The notes below the pieces were generated by a model. The model saw nothing but the letters and a program-made list of their open reading frames with translations, had not been told where the DNA came from and ran no database searches. Positions 10,169-21,540 of a DNA stretch of 64,000 bases are shown piece after piece. Made by a program: the position numbers and the translations under genes. Each line of letters begins with the position of its first letter. Positions within the stretch are counted from its first letter, which is position 1. This stretch comes from Hirundichthys speculiger. Its lineage: Eukaryota; Chordata; Actinopteri; Beloniformes; Exocoetidae. The DNA lies in NCBI GenBank assembly GCA_018398805.1, contig JAGFBZ010002391.1, positions 1 through 64,000 on the forward strand, given 5' to 3'.

Positions 10169-12934
10169 TTGAGTGAATATGAAGATTTATTCAGCGGACT
10201 AGGCTGTGTCCCGGGAGTTCACCATATTCAGGTAAACCCAGCTGTTGCACCAGTGATTCATCCTCCTAGAAAGGTCCCAGTAGCCCTGAGAAAAGATGTG
10301 GAAAAAGAATTAAAAAGGATGGAAAATCTCGGTGTCATTGAAAAACAAACTGAGCCTACAGAATGGGTCAGCAGCATGGTGACAGTTGTGAAACCAAACA
10401 AAATAAGAATATGCCTCGACCCTCAGAACTTAAACAAAGCAATACAACGAGAACATTATCCTCTGAAAACTGTGGAGGAAGTTGTGGCTGAAATGCCCAG
10501 AGCAAAGGTCTTCTCAGTTGTTGATGCTAACCAAGGCTACTGGCAGATCCAGTTGGATGATGAGAGCTCAAAACTGTGTACCTTTAACTCGCCCTCAGGA
10601 AGGTACAGGTTTAAGAGGCTTCCCTTCGGGATATCTTCTGCCCCAGAAGTATTCCAGAGATGCTTGTCACAGCATCTAGAAGGACTTGACGGAGTCGTCA
10701 ACGTGATGGATGACATTCTGGTGTGGGGTGAAGATAGAGAGTCACATGACAACAGACTAAGGAAGCTGTTAGATCGACTGAGGAGCATAAACTTGAAACT
10801 AAATCGAAACAAATGCAAAATTGGACTGAGTGAAATCAGCTACATAGGACATGTGCTGAGTAAAGACGGACTGAGACCTGACATGGATAAAGTGCGAGCC
10901 ATACAAGAAATGCCTCAGCCAAAAGACAAAACAGAGCTTCAGAGATTCATGGGCAAATTAGCAAAATTCATTCCAAACCTCTCAGAAGTATCTGCACCAC
11001 TCCGAAAGCTGCTGGAAGGAGACACCGCCTGGCATTGGGAGAATGAACAACAAAAAAGCTTCACACGACTGCAAGAGCTGGTGAGTAACACTCCTGTGTT
11101 ACAGTATTATGATGTGGAGAAGCCTGTCACATTGTCAGTCGATGCCAGTTCAGGTGGACTGGGAGCAGTGATCCTGCAAGAACAACATCCAGTGGCATAC
11201 GGCTCAAGGACACTAACAGAGTGTGAACAAAGATACGCTCAAATAGAAAAAGAGCTGCTGGCAATTGTGTATGGGTGTGAAAGATTTCATCAATATCTGT
11301 TTGGCAGATGTGTTCAAGTTGAGTCAGATCACAAACCATTAGAGACTATATTCAAAAAGCCACTCCACAAAGCTCCTGCAAGGCTGCAGAAAATGTTAAT
11401 GAGACTACAGAAATACAGCCTGCAAGTGTCATACAAACCTGGTAAAGAAATGCACATTGCGGATGCATTAAGCAGAGCCAGTTTGAGACACCACACACAG
11501 GACGGACAGGAGGACGAGCTGGACGTGAGCTATGTAGTCCAACAGTTACCTGTTTCAGAAGAAAAAAGTCAGCAGTTCAAAAATGCAACAAAAGAGGATG
11601 AGGAACTTAGTCTAGTCAGACAAGCAGTTCAAAATGGATGGCCTGAGTCACGGAGCCAAGTCCCAAAGACAATCCAAAAGTATTGGACGTTCAGAGAGGA
11701 GCTGACATACTCAGATGGTCTACTGTTCAAAAACTCCAAGTTGGTTGTTCCTACAAAGATGAGAGAGGAGATGCTTGAAAAAATTCATGAGGCACATATG
11801 GGAATTGTGAAGAGCAAGGAACGTGCAAGAGACATTTTGTTTTGGCCAGGGATGGCAAGACAAATTGAAGAAGTTGTACAGAAATGTGCAGTGTGCAACA
11901 AACATAAAAACAACAATCCCAGAGAGCCCTTGATACCACATACAGTTCCTTCAAGAGCGTGGTCTAAAGTAGGAATTGATCTTTTCCATTTCAACAATGC
12001 AGAGTACATCATGTGTGTAGATTATTACTCAAAGTACCCAGAGATTTCAAAATTAAGTGGTACTACAAGTAAACACATCATTACAGCACTCAAGTCTATT
12101 TTTGCCAGACACGGTGTACCTGATGAACTGTTTTCTGACAATGGGACCCAGCTGATAAGTGCAGAAATGCAAGACTTTGCGGCCAGCTGGGAGTTCAAAC
12201 ACACGACCTCGAGTCCAGAGTTTCCGCAGTCAAATGGTCAAGCCGAAAGAGCCATACAAACGGTAAAAAATCTGCTGAAAAAAGCTCAGGAGAGCTTCAG
12301 AGACCCATACATTGCTCTTTTAGAATACAGGAACACGCCAGTGGACGGGGTGGGGTACTCCCCCGCACAGCTCCTTATGGGAAGAAGGCTGAAAACAAAA
12401 ATACCTGTGTCAAGGAAACTGTTAAAGCCAGGAGTGTACAGACATGCACGGAGCAGATTGATGAACAGACAGGAAAAGCAGAGACGCTACTTTGACCGTG
12501 GAACAAGGAAACTCCCTCTGGTGGATGTAGGAGAAAGAGTCAGAATCAGACAGCAAAAACATTGGCAACCTGCTGTTATACTGAAGAGACATGATCAGCC
12601 AAGGTCGTACATTGTACAAACTGACAATGAGCAAATTTACAGAAGAAACAGGAGACACATTCTGAAGACCAAAGAAATGTCAAGTTCACCACAACAAACA
12701 CAACATGAGACAGTGGAAAGTGTTCACGATTCGTTGCCACTGATGGAAAGCGGACAGCAGACTGCAGGGACTGAACCAGGACAGATGGAATACCAAGAAA
12801 GTCACATGCCTGCAAAGACTCCACCGCAAACACCGAAGTCATCAGTGATAACAGAGACTGTGAGCACTGATTGTCGTGAAAAAACTTCACGTTTTGGTAG
12901 ACCTATTAGAGTTCCTTTTAGGTACAGGGAATGA
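10169..12934 (+). CDS. Gypsy RT-RNase H-integrase polyprotein, copy 2
   Basis: This 921-codon open frame holds the enzymes that copy and integrate the element. Reverse transcriptase: VVDANQGYW near 117-124, LPFGISS at 151-157, catalytic MDD at 180-182. RNase H: D325 in SVDASSGG, E360, D387 in ESDHK and D432 in ADALSR. Integrase: zinc finger H540, H543, C573, C576, then catalytic D604, D657 and E693, with D-D35-E spacing. A basic tail and a Ser/Thr/Gln-rich C terminus end about 165 bp before LTR 3. All key residues are present, so the enzyme half looks intact. Separation from gag-protease rests on two short length differences upstream. Confidence 0.95.
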   Translation: MSEYEDLFSGLGCVPGVHHIQVNPAVAPVIHPPRKVPVALRKDVEKELKRMENLGVIEKQTEPTEWVSSMVTVVKPNKIRICLDPQNLNKAIQREHYPLKTVEEVVAEMPRAKVFSVVDANQGYWQIQLDDESSKLCTFNSPSGRYRFKRLPFGISSAPEVFQRCLSQHLEGLDGVVNVMDDILVWGEDRESHDNRLRKLLDRLRSINLKLNRNKCKIGLSEISYIGHVLSKDGLRPDMDKVRAIQEMPQPKDKTELQRFMGKLAKFIPNLSEVSAPLRKLLEGDTAWHWENEQQKSFTRLQELVSNTPVLQYYDVEKPVTLSVDASSGGLGAVILQEQHPVAYGSRTLTECEQRYAQIEKELLAIVYGCERFHQYLFGRCVQVESDHKPLETIFKKPLHKAPARLQKMLMRLQKYSLQVSYKPGKEMHIADALSRASLRHHTQDGQEDELDVSYVVQQLPVSEEKSQQFKNATKEDEELSLVRQAVQNGWPESRSQVPKTIQKYWTFREELTYSDGLLFKNSKLVVPTKMREEMLEKIHEAHMGIVKSKERARDILFWPGMARQIEEVVQKCAVCNKHKNNNPREPLIPHTVPSRAWSKVGIDLFHFNNAEYIMCVDYYSKYPEISKLSGTTSKHIITALKSIFARHGVPDELFSDNGTQLISAEMQDFAASWEFKHTTSSPEFPQSNGQAERAIQTVKNLLKKAQESFRDPYIALLEYRNTPVDGVGYSPAQLLMGRRLKTKIPVSRKLLKPGVYRHARSRLMNRQEKQRRYFDRGTRKLPLVDVGERVRIRQQKHWQPAVILKRHDQPRSYIVQTDNEQIYRRNRRHILKTKEMSSSPQQTQHETVESVHDSLPLMESGQQTAGTEPGQMEYQESHMPAKTPPQTPKSSVITETVSTDCREKTSRFGRPIRVPFRYRE

Positions 12935-13099
12935 TAGCAGAAACTGTGTAATGTTCAAATATGTTTTATTGAAGGACATTGGGTTAAAAAAAAAAAAAAA
13001 AAAACATGTGAAGAAAGCAGTGTTGTGTTCTGTAAGTTCTAACCTGTTGAGTAAGTAGAACTGTGAAAGAAAGAAAAAAAAAAGCTAAAGAAAGGGAGA

Positions 13100-13244
13100 T
13101 GTCATGTATTATGTTGTAGTACTGGAGTCACCACTAGGTGGGGCTATACGGTTACAAGGACTGTGTTGTATATGTTGAAGCGGCACAAGTAAACACTGTT
13201 CAGTCTGATTCAAGATGGCTCCTCATTGACTCGTAAACATTACA
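13100..13244 (+). repeat. LTR 3 (3' LTR) of gypsy dimer
   Basis: This 145-bp LTR is identical by eye to the other two. It is preceded by the polypurine tract and followed by the target duplication GAGGG at 13245-13249. Confidence 0.95.
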
Positions 13245-13490
13245 GAGGGGGAGGTCACACACTTTAGTGTTCCTTATAAACGGAAATAAATTGATCGGTA
13301 AATATTCGGAAATAACAAGAGACGGACTGTCGAGCCAGGTTTCATAAAAGGAGGAAATATTTAATATATTTACACATAATATTGGGGGGGACAGATTGGT
13401 ATTTTCCCAGTATTGGGGGGGACACGACCCCCTCAAAGAATGCGTGGTTACGCCCATGCTCTGGTCAAATAGTTTTCAATCTTTTATAGA

Positions 13491-13698
13491 GGTACCATCA
13501 TTTTTGTCCAGGCCTGTTTCATTAGTTTGTTTTTTTAAAATAATTATGTTAATCAACAATTCATAAGTAATGGCTGATTTTGATTATTAAATTTTCAATA
13601 ATTTTTTATTTATTGTTACTTTTGTAAGTTTCAAGTGATTTCAGTGAGAATTGTGGGTTTTTCCTTCTTTAACTGAGGGGTACCAACAATTTTGTCCA
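13491..13698 (+). repeat. Unclassified interspersed repeat with direct 20-bp ends
   Basis: GGTACCATCATTTTTGTCCA at 13491-13510 recurs as GGTACCAACAATTTTGTCCA at 13679-13698, 18 of 20 bases identical and in the same orientation. They flank AT-rich sequence. The block resembles a fish interspersed repeat I have a general memory of, but I cannot name the family. No coding potential. Confidence 0.5.
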
Positions 13699-13949
13699 CG
13701 TGTGTATAACATTAAAAAAATAATAATAAAAAAGGAGGGGGATTATTTCATAGCCAAGAAACGTGATACTACCATCAAACAGAAAAATTTCTTGGTATTG
13801 TCATAATAGTCATTATTTATATCAAACCTGCGTTTAAAAGTTATCATAGTGGGCATTTTTAATTGAATAATTGAATACGATAATAATTGAAACGCTTTCC
13901 ATTGCGACATATAGTGTTATTGGATTATTGTCGAGCCCTGGGTTGTACA

Positions 13950-14267
13950 TGTGTTATGAACATAGACAGTTTTGTGTTTTTTTTTTTTGTTTTTTTTTGT
14001 TTTTTTTTGTGTGTGTTTTTTTTGTTTTTCCATAGACTGTATTTAGCGGTTAAAACGGTTGTGACACTGCGTCACCGCTCTGACGACGCCGTATTAGCGG
14101 AACCTTAAAGGAATGGTGCTTGTTTCCAGCCGGGACTGTTTCTAAGTTCGCCTTCTGCTGCACTCAGGCGGTGTTTACTTTTGTGTTGCAGAAAGTCTGA
14201 AGTGGTGGATCTAATTATTGTCCCTGCAGCAGTGTGGACGTGCTCTGCTGCTCTTTAATCTGACTCG
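13950..14267 (+). promoter_or_regulatory. tdp1: Likely tdp1 promoter and 5' non-coding exon
   Basis: After a T-rich stretch (13976-14030) the sequence becomes CpG-richer (CGTCACCGCTCTGACGACGCC). It then leads to a donor-like CTCG/GTAAAG at 14267-14268. An acceptor TTTAG lies directly before GA-ATG at 14786. A short untranslated first exon spliced to the ATG exon is therefore likely. The transcription start is not visible and no TATA box is evident. Confidence 0.45.
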
Positions 14268-14787
14268 GTAAAGCAAAAACGGCGCTTCTCCAAAACATCA
14301 ACGCAATTAACATTCTCTTATTATCTCATGTTTTTTCTGCGTTCTGCGTTCGCGCTTTTACGCTTTGTTTGTTGTGCCACTAATATTTTGTATTTTCTTC
14401 TACTGATGTTATGCATTTTAAAGTCTGCAGCTTACAGGCTTTATATTTAGACTTTGACACCAGTCTGAGTGGAAGAGCCCGAGTTTATTTTGGATGTTAC
14501 ATGTTAATTATGCGTTCTATTAAGATGAGTCCAATAAAATACTTTATGTCGCGCCAGTTTGGTCCTCAGCACCAAGTCATCCTAACATCACAATGTCTTT
14601 TAGTTCCAAACTGTAATTGCTTCGAGCATAAGACTAATGTATGATCAGTTGTCCTCTTTATTGCAAGGCTATAAGTTTTAACGAAAGCATTTTATTAGAG
14701 TAAATTTAACAAAGATCCAGTACACATCAGTGTTCATGCATTTAACAACAGGTGGAACCGTCATGTGGCTTCTCTATCTCTTTAGGA

Positions 14788-17700
14788 ATGTCTCAGGGCA
14801 GTCAACATGGCAAGTGGACAATCTCCAGCAGTGACATGATGATGATGATGAGGGACTTCCTCCTTCTGGGAGGACAACATCTGAGTCCTGTCGGCCAGCT
14901 GAATCCAGTCTCGGCTGCCGTAGGCCTTCCTCTCCAGTTCGAGTCCCAGCCACAGCAGAGGTGAAAGCAGAACCAGCCAGACCCCCTGTGACCTCACTCA
15001 CCATCGGCTCCGAGGCCAGACAGTCTGCCGCCATGAACCAGTCAAATCCCATTAAGTATGAAACTAGCCCTTCGTTAGCTGGAAAGAGAAAAAAGGAGGT
15101 TTCCTGACAGCACAGGCTGGGCTCTCTCAGACAGCGATGAAGATGAAGGGGGTGCAAAAGGAAACAGTCTCAGTAACTTGCCTAAAAGACCGCCTCCGAG
15201 CCCCAAGGCAAAAAAAACGAAGGTGGAGAGCGAGCGTCCCCCGAGCCCTCATGGACGACTCTACTATATCGATGAGCCAGAGGACTTTTTTGAGTCATGT
15301 GTTCCTTGTCTCAATGACAAGTACAGGTTCTACCTGAACAAGGTCACAGGCCTGGAGAGGAAGTACAACACTGGAGCTCTGCACATCAAAGGTGGGGGCG
15401 GTATTGAATTTTGCTCCATGGACTGACTGATGGTGTAAATTTGTGAGTTAGGAATCAGGGAACCCTTTTATCATTCTGTAGTTCCCATTTCTCTTGTCTC
15501 TAACACCTGATAGCCCAGTGATGAGGTCACTTTCTCTCATCTCGTCATCAGTCAGTTACACTTTTGTCTAACAATCATTGTTGCTTCTTATCTACGCAGA
15601 CATTCTCTCACCGTTATTTGGGACCCTGAAAGAGTCTGTTCAGGTGAGTAACCATTTTGTATAATCATTTCTATGAAAAAAAAAGGAACCTGAATGAAAT
15701 ATGGTACAGGGTTCTTATGATGAATCTGTTGGTCTCTACTTTAGTTTATTACCAAGACTTACAAGCTATGGATTTACACTCTCATCTACATCACTCTTGC
15801 ATTGTAAGAGGGAACTTACGGGTCTTCTGTCCTTTGTTACAGTTTAACTACTGCTTTGATATAGCATGGATGGTAAAGCAGTACCCTTCAGAATTTAGGT
15901 AAGTCTGGCTTCGTATTTGGTACCATGACATTCTGCCTAATATAGTATCTCCCTTTTCCTGATCAGGGAGCATCTGATGATATATACATGATAATTAATA
16001 GTTTTTTAGTAGTTTCAACAATGCCAAGTCCCATTCTGGACCAAAATAGGGAACTTTATTGTTTTTTTGTGGTTATTTAATCCAGTGAAGTTTAAAGCTC
16101 AGCTTTTGTTTTTAGGGATCGTCCAGTTCTGATCGTGCATGGAGATAAGAGGGAGGCCAAGGCACGGCTGCTCCAGCAAGCTCAGCCCTTTCCACATGTT
16201 CGTTTCTGCCAGGTACATACTCGCTACCACAGGAAGCTGTTTACATGCTCTCTTGTTTATAAAATGACACAGCCACTCAGACCAGTGCTGCTAAAGACAC
16301 TGGGCCTAAACTCTTGTACTGTGAATTGTTTTGACAGGCCAAGCTGGACATTGCTTTTGGAACTCACCACACGTAATCGTCTCTCTTTGACTCCACTATT
16401 AGTCTCGTCTTAAATGAGACTTTAACTTAGATCTTTGAGGATAATTATGCACATTTATATTAGGCATTCAGGTTCAATTCAGCGCAACCTGTGTGCAACT
16501 TCATTTGGTCGTTGTTGTGTGTGTCTGTGCAGGAAGATGATGTTGCTGTGGTATGAGGAAGGCTTCAGAGTTATCATTCTCACCTCCAACCTCATCAGAG
16601 CCGACTGGTACCAGAAGACACAAGGGTGGGTCTTCAACAACCGAGCATCTGTGAATCTGTGACAATATGGAAAATTAGATATCTGTGACCAAATTATCAC
16701 GGTTTACGATATTATCGCGGTATTCTTAATTGCTGTACAAATGCCCAAAAAACGCATACATTAAACTAATTTCACAAAATCTTGTGATTTTCTTGTCATG
16801 CTAAAACATTAGAACCTAAAATCTTATCAAAATGAAACTTTCACATTAAAAGGGCAGAAAACTGGCACAGAAAGAGATTTTATTTTAAATGAATTAAATA
16901 AATAACAGGAACAAAGCTTATTTCTCTGGTGCAAGTTTAAATAAACACTTTAACAACCATAGTAGGTCAAAATATGCAAACAATTATCAGGAATAAAAAT
17001 TATAACGCAACTTCAAATGAAATAAATTTTGGACTTTAAGCTGAACCTTAAATAAGTATAAATGTGCAAATAAAGAAACAGTTACTTGTACAAATTACAA
17101 TAAAATGTAAACAAGTGCTCTGCATACAGGATAACTGTCCTCCACCAGTTGTCCCTCTGCATTCTTAAAAAAACTAAAATATGCCCAGACCTTTCGTCCT
17201 TTTAGTGGGTTGGTAAATGTCCTGCGTGCTATCACCGCCGCCATGCTCACGTTACGATGCCGATGTTACAAGCTACATGTTCACGCAAGTCACTCGTGAG
17301 ACTTGAATGAGGCTGATATTACATATCCTGGTATTTGACCGCGATAATGAGATGAAGTCAAACATTAACGGTAATCGTTATCACATAAAATTTAATCGCG
17401 CTTTACCGTAATACCGGTAACGTTTCCATCCGTAATATAGACTGAATTATATAAACCACATTAGCAGAAGACGTCCTCATGCATTACCTCAATTACAATG
17501 AGCCAGTGATTATTATATTTTAGTTTTATCTCTGCTTTGATATGCTCAACGATTACAGCTGGGATATTTCCCTAATGGCAGGGTGCATACCTTTGTGATT
17601 TTAAAATGAGTCAAGTGAAATGGATGCAGATGAACTATGAATATTTCAAACAACTAAAATAATTGACATGGACACAGTTAGGTTGGTTACAGGTTCTGAG

Positions 17701-20700
17701 TATCGTGTTTTGATTGATTTTTTCCATGAATTGCCCGGCCGTAGCTTGACTTTGACTTTTGATGGAACGTTTGGTTTTTCAGCTGCCATCCTGAACCTGT
17801 TTCTCTCAAAAACTAGGATGTGGATGAGCCCTCTGTTTCCACGGTTACCAAAGGGAAGCAGTCCAAGTGCAGGCGAGTCGCCCACCTTTTTTAAGAGGGA
17901 TCTGTTGGAGTACCTGGCTTCTTACCGCTCACCAGAACTCGAGGAGTGGATCCAGCGAATCAAAGAGCATGACTTGTCCGAGACAAGGTAAATAGGTTCA
18001 GACACACTTTCATAATATTAAAAAAAAAACAAAAAAACATTTAGTTTGTAGCACGCTCCCATCTTGCTCTGTTGTCAGGGTGTATTTGGTTGGATCAACC
18101 CCAGGAAGGTACGTAGGACCAAACATGGAGCGCTGGGGCCACCTGAGGCTGAGGAAGGTAAAGAGCTCCGGTCTGCTCCTCTTGAACAACCTCATTTTTG
18201 CCACAAAAATGACGGCATTAAATATTTTTAGGACATTTTACCGTCTGAAATTCCATTTGCAGCTAAAAAAGTTCTGAGTGGACACTTAGTTTCTTCTAAT
18301 TAAATTAGGTTTTAAACCAGGATGCTGTGGAAATATTAGTGTGAGATACTTTTTTGTTTCTCGTATTAGAGAGCTTGCTGTGCCATTAATTAAACCTGAG
18401 TGAGTTTTCGTTATCTTTACTATTCCTTGTTTTCATTTCTCTTTTATTCTGAAGTCACTGCAGGTTTTAGTCATGAAAATAAATGCTTATAACAGTCAAA
18501 TAGGCAAAAATATCTCTTAGTCTTTGCAACAGAATCTTCAGCATTTATAGCAGAAATGTAATTTGGAACATGGTTGCATTTTCTACATTAACAGATGACA
18601 TCACTGACCAGATTCATTTGCGAATGCTAGAAAGCTGTGTGAAGTCTAATTTCATCCTAATTATTAAGTATTCTCCAGATTGTGACAGCATGTGCTGTAA
18701 AAGGTCTCAACCAGCTAGAGTTTCCCATCTTCCCGTGTTTATTTTATTTTTGTTATCTTTTTATTTTTACAGCTCTTGTCCGAACACACAAGTCCTATTC
18801 CTGGTGAGGAAAGGTGGCCCGTGATTGGCCAGTTCTCCAGTATCGGCTCTATGGGACTGGATAAGACCAAATGGTTAGCGGGGGAGTTTCAGCGCACGCT
18901 GACCACTTTAGGAAAGTCCTCTCTTCGTCCCGACCCGCCTGTACACTTGGTTTGTTCTTCACTTAATCAGCTTCATGACCTACAAATATGGAAAAATATG
19001 TACCTCATATATGTCTAAAAGTCAAAACTATGTAACTTTTGATGGAGAAGTTAACATTTCTTATTTGTTTTTGATGTGGAAAGATGAATAAACACATCCT
19101 GATGAGACAGATTCACTGATCATGTAACTTAGCTCTACTTGAATTCTTAGCAACACCAGACAGACGTGTTTGACCACTGTTTATCAAAATTTACATAGTC
19201 TGTCTTTCAATATTAAAAATCTCTGGCTTTCTAAAGGTAGAAGCTAATGAGGTGCTCTTTTTGCAGCTGTATCCCTCAGTAGAAGATGTAAGAACAAGTT
19301 TAGAAGGCTACCCAGGTGAGAATGGTCATCCTTAATGTTGAAACCCCTTTTTACATCTTGTTCATCCTTTTTTGTACCTTTTTAAAGAGATGTCATCCAG
19401 GTAACATTAGCATTCAGCTGCGTCGCTGACGTACAGAGACTTCTCTACATTATTTGAATGTCCTCATAATGCTATGTTCTGCACTTAATGAAATCCATAA
19501 ATGTTTTTGAAATTTGATGTTGAGAAACATAACTACTAAATTATTAGAATATCTGAACCTGTCCTCATAACTCTTCTGAAGACTCAGCCTGGATAACCAG
19601 CCATGATACTCCCCTGTTGTTGCATGCCAACCTTTATGAAAAAGTTGGCTGTAACGCAATAATGTGAAGATTTGAATAAGCTGTTGATTTTTTTTTTAAG
19701 TGATTAATCTTTTGCTCCCCAGCTGGAGGCTCTCTTCCTTACAGCATCCAGACAGCTCAGAAACAGCTCTGGCTCCACTCCTATTTCCAGTAAGTTCTCT
19801 TCCTGAGGAAAATTCAGTCCCGCTGGTCGCTTCCTGTTGACTATTATGATTGCAGTCTTTTCTGTTCACTTAGTCAGATTAAGTGATGCTTTTTATTATC
19901 ACACAGGATCTTGAAACTTGATCAACTGATCTGCACAAATCACTTGCTCGATGAATACTAGTCCAGCTTTGAAACAAAGAGGTGCTGGACCAGGACCTCT
20001 TTTATAAACCTGCTCATTTAATTCCAAAGAGAGATGCTTTATATACTGATTTTTATTGATGCGTGGCTTTGAAAACTACTTAATGAGCTTAGATACTCAT
20101 TCTTACATCACTGTGCTTGTCGTTTATGAGCCTGTATCGCTGATTCTGCTCATGCTAAACAAGTGTTATTGCATTGAAGTTTGAATGAGTTATGAGAGAA
20201 GGGTATGTACTGGATAAGTGTAGCTAAGTTTACTAAACATCATCAAAACTACTTTCTTTCAAGTTAAACTGACCACATCCATGGAAATACTGTGTGTGTG
20301 TATTTTTGTGTTTGTGTGTAGTCGCTGGAAGGCAAATGAGACAGGAAGGAGTCATGCCATGCCACACATCAAGACATACATGAGGGTGTCACCAGATTTC
20401 ACACAGCTCGCCTGGTTCCTCGTTACAAGGTGTGTGTGTTTTTTTTTTTTTGTTTTTTTTTTACTGTGGGGAATTTCCAGTGAATAATCAGCAAATGACA
20501 AAAGTCTTAATCTACAGAAAAACATGTTTTTTTTCTTCTGCAAAAATATGCATGCGTGTCCTGTCTTTTTTCATGTAAACCAGTGCAAACCTGTCCAAGG
20601 CAGCGTGGGGTGCACTGGAGAAGAACAACACTCAGGTGATGGTGCGTTCATATGAGCTGGGAGTCCTCTACCTGCCCTCAGCCTTTGTGAGTGCCACGCA

Positions 20701-21402
20701 CAGACACACTGATGCTGTTACTCCACCATGTTTGTTTCAGGCAGACGTGACACCGGTGACTTTACAATCAAGCGTTATTTGTTCACCAGCGCTAAACGTG
20801 CTGTCTGATTCAGGTGTGCGTTGCTGTACGTAGCTGATTTGCAGTGATCTGTTGTCATCGTTGTTTTCTTATAGGACATGAAGACATTCCCTGTTGATAA
20901 AAATCCATTTCCTGTGTCGTCATCCACCTCTGGTTTCCTGGTGCCCTTTGACCTCCCGCCTACGAGCTACTCTCCAAAAGGTATGTGTATGTGCAAAATC
21001 ACAGATATGTTCCATTCACTTCCACAATCACAGGTGTGTAAAATCCAGCAAGCAGGCTTGGAGACTGATTCTACAAACACTAATCTTATTACTGTCTTAT
21101 GTGGAAAAAATATTGAATATTTGAACTAATTTATTTATTTATTTATTATTTTAAAATTAAACTGTGTGAAAAGGAATCAAAGAAAACTTGAACTAATCTT
21201 AAACACTGATTTAAGATGACAGTAGGAGCAAGTGTTGCCGTCATGTCCAGAACATAAAATGTCATTTTTATTTTGTAATCGAAGTATTCATTTAAATTAA
21301 GTCACCTCTTTTCGCTCTGTGCTTTCAGACCGGCCGTGGATCTGGAATATTCCCCACAGTCAGGCACCCGACACCCACGGCAACATCTGGGTCCCCTCTT
21401 GA
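14788..21402 (+). CDS. tdp1: Tyrosyl-DNA phosphodiesterase 1
   Basis: Nuclear and mitochondrial repair enzyme that removes stalled topoisomerase I peptides from DNA 3' ends. Coding exons: 14788-15391, 15600-15643, 15843-15898, 16116-16212, 16338-16372, 16533-16625, 17817-17987, 18079-18157, 18773-18949, 19267-19315, 19723-19789, 20322-20429, 20584-20686, 20875-20980, 21329-21402. All have AG/GT borders; the sum is 1863 nt, 620 codons plus stop (human: 608). The start [16 protein letters not shown] matches the family N terminus. Both phospholipase-D-type motifs are intact: FGTHHTK (H278, K280, then N298) and PHIKTY (H506, K508, then N529 in [10 protein letters not shown]). It ends HGNIWVPS. 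Exon 2 has two mutually cancelling frame breaks, near 14836 (GAT repeat) and 15105; between them the acidic and basic tail reads in another frame. Catalytic exons are clean, so assembly error or polymorphism is more likely than loss of function. Confidence 0.97.
16652..17434. mobile_element. hAT-type non-autonomous element, copy A (tdp1 intron)
   Basis: This is a diverged copy of the element at 38129-39284. Shared blocks include GGTATTCTTAATTGCTGTAC, CACAAAATCTTGT, TTTCACATTAAA, CAAACAATTATCAGGAA and the ending TACCGGTAAC...CCATCC. It lies in the intron between tdp1 exons ending 16625 and starting 17817, away from splice sites. Flanking 8-mers (AGCATCTG and ATATAGAC) do not match, so the target duplication has decayed. 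No transposase. Confidence 0.7.
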
Positions 21403-21534
21403 ACACACACATCTGTCACATGACTGTCTGTTGTTTCTACATCTCAGTACTGTGTGTAACCATTAGTTGTTCATAAATCATGTTTTTTACTGTATGGTTG
21501 ATTTTGACATTTTCTAAAAAAAAAAAAAAAAAGA

Positions 21535-21540
21535 AATAAA
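21535..21540 (+). promoter_or_regulatory. tdp1: Poly(A) signal of tdp1
   Basis: AATAAA lies 133 bp after the stop codon, just after an A-run. It is the only canonical signal close to the end of the coding sequence. Confidence 0.7.

Larger units (their letters stand above)
4375..13249 (+). mobile_element. Ty3/gypsy LTR retrotransposon, head-to-tail dimer with shared middle LTR
   Basis: The order is LTR (4380-4524), internal copy 1 (4525-8734), LTR (8735-8879), internal copy 2 (8880-13099), LTR (13100-13244). A 5-bp direct repeat GAGGG lies immediately outside, at 4375-4379 and 13245-13249. None was seen at the middle LTR, so the dimer behaves as one insertion locus. Internal copies are about 4.2 kb with order gag, protease, RT, RNase H, integrase, which is the Ty3/gypsy order. 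There is no envelope frame between integrase and the 3' LTR. The two internal copies differ by only a handful of substitutions plus about seven indels, so the event is recent. Confidence 0.95.
3187..13458. mobile_element. DNA-transposon-like segment with short TIRs, split by the gypsy dimer
   Basis: The left end reads CAAGGGCGTAACCA (3187-3200). The right end, read on the minus strand from 13458, is CATGGGCGTAACCA, a 13 of 14 match in inverted orientation. Both ends are followed inward by G-runs (GGGGGGG near 3214 and, inverted, near 13385 and 13415). Removing the gypsy dimer leaves about 1.4 kb, a plausible size for a non-autonomous element. No matching target duplication was found (GCCGGGGG against CTCTGGTC), so the outer limits are tentative. 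No transposase was seen. Confidence 0.5.

Noticed and set aside
12935..13099. Envelope gene after gypsy integrase
   Set aside because: Only about 165 bp, A-rich and without an open frame, lie between the pol stop and the 3' LTR, so this is a retrotransposon without envelope.
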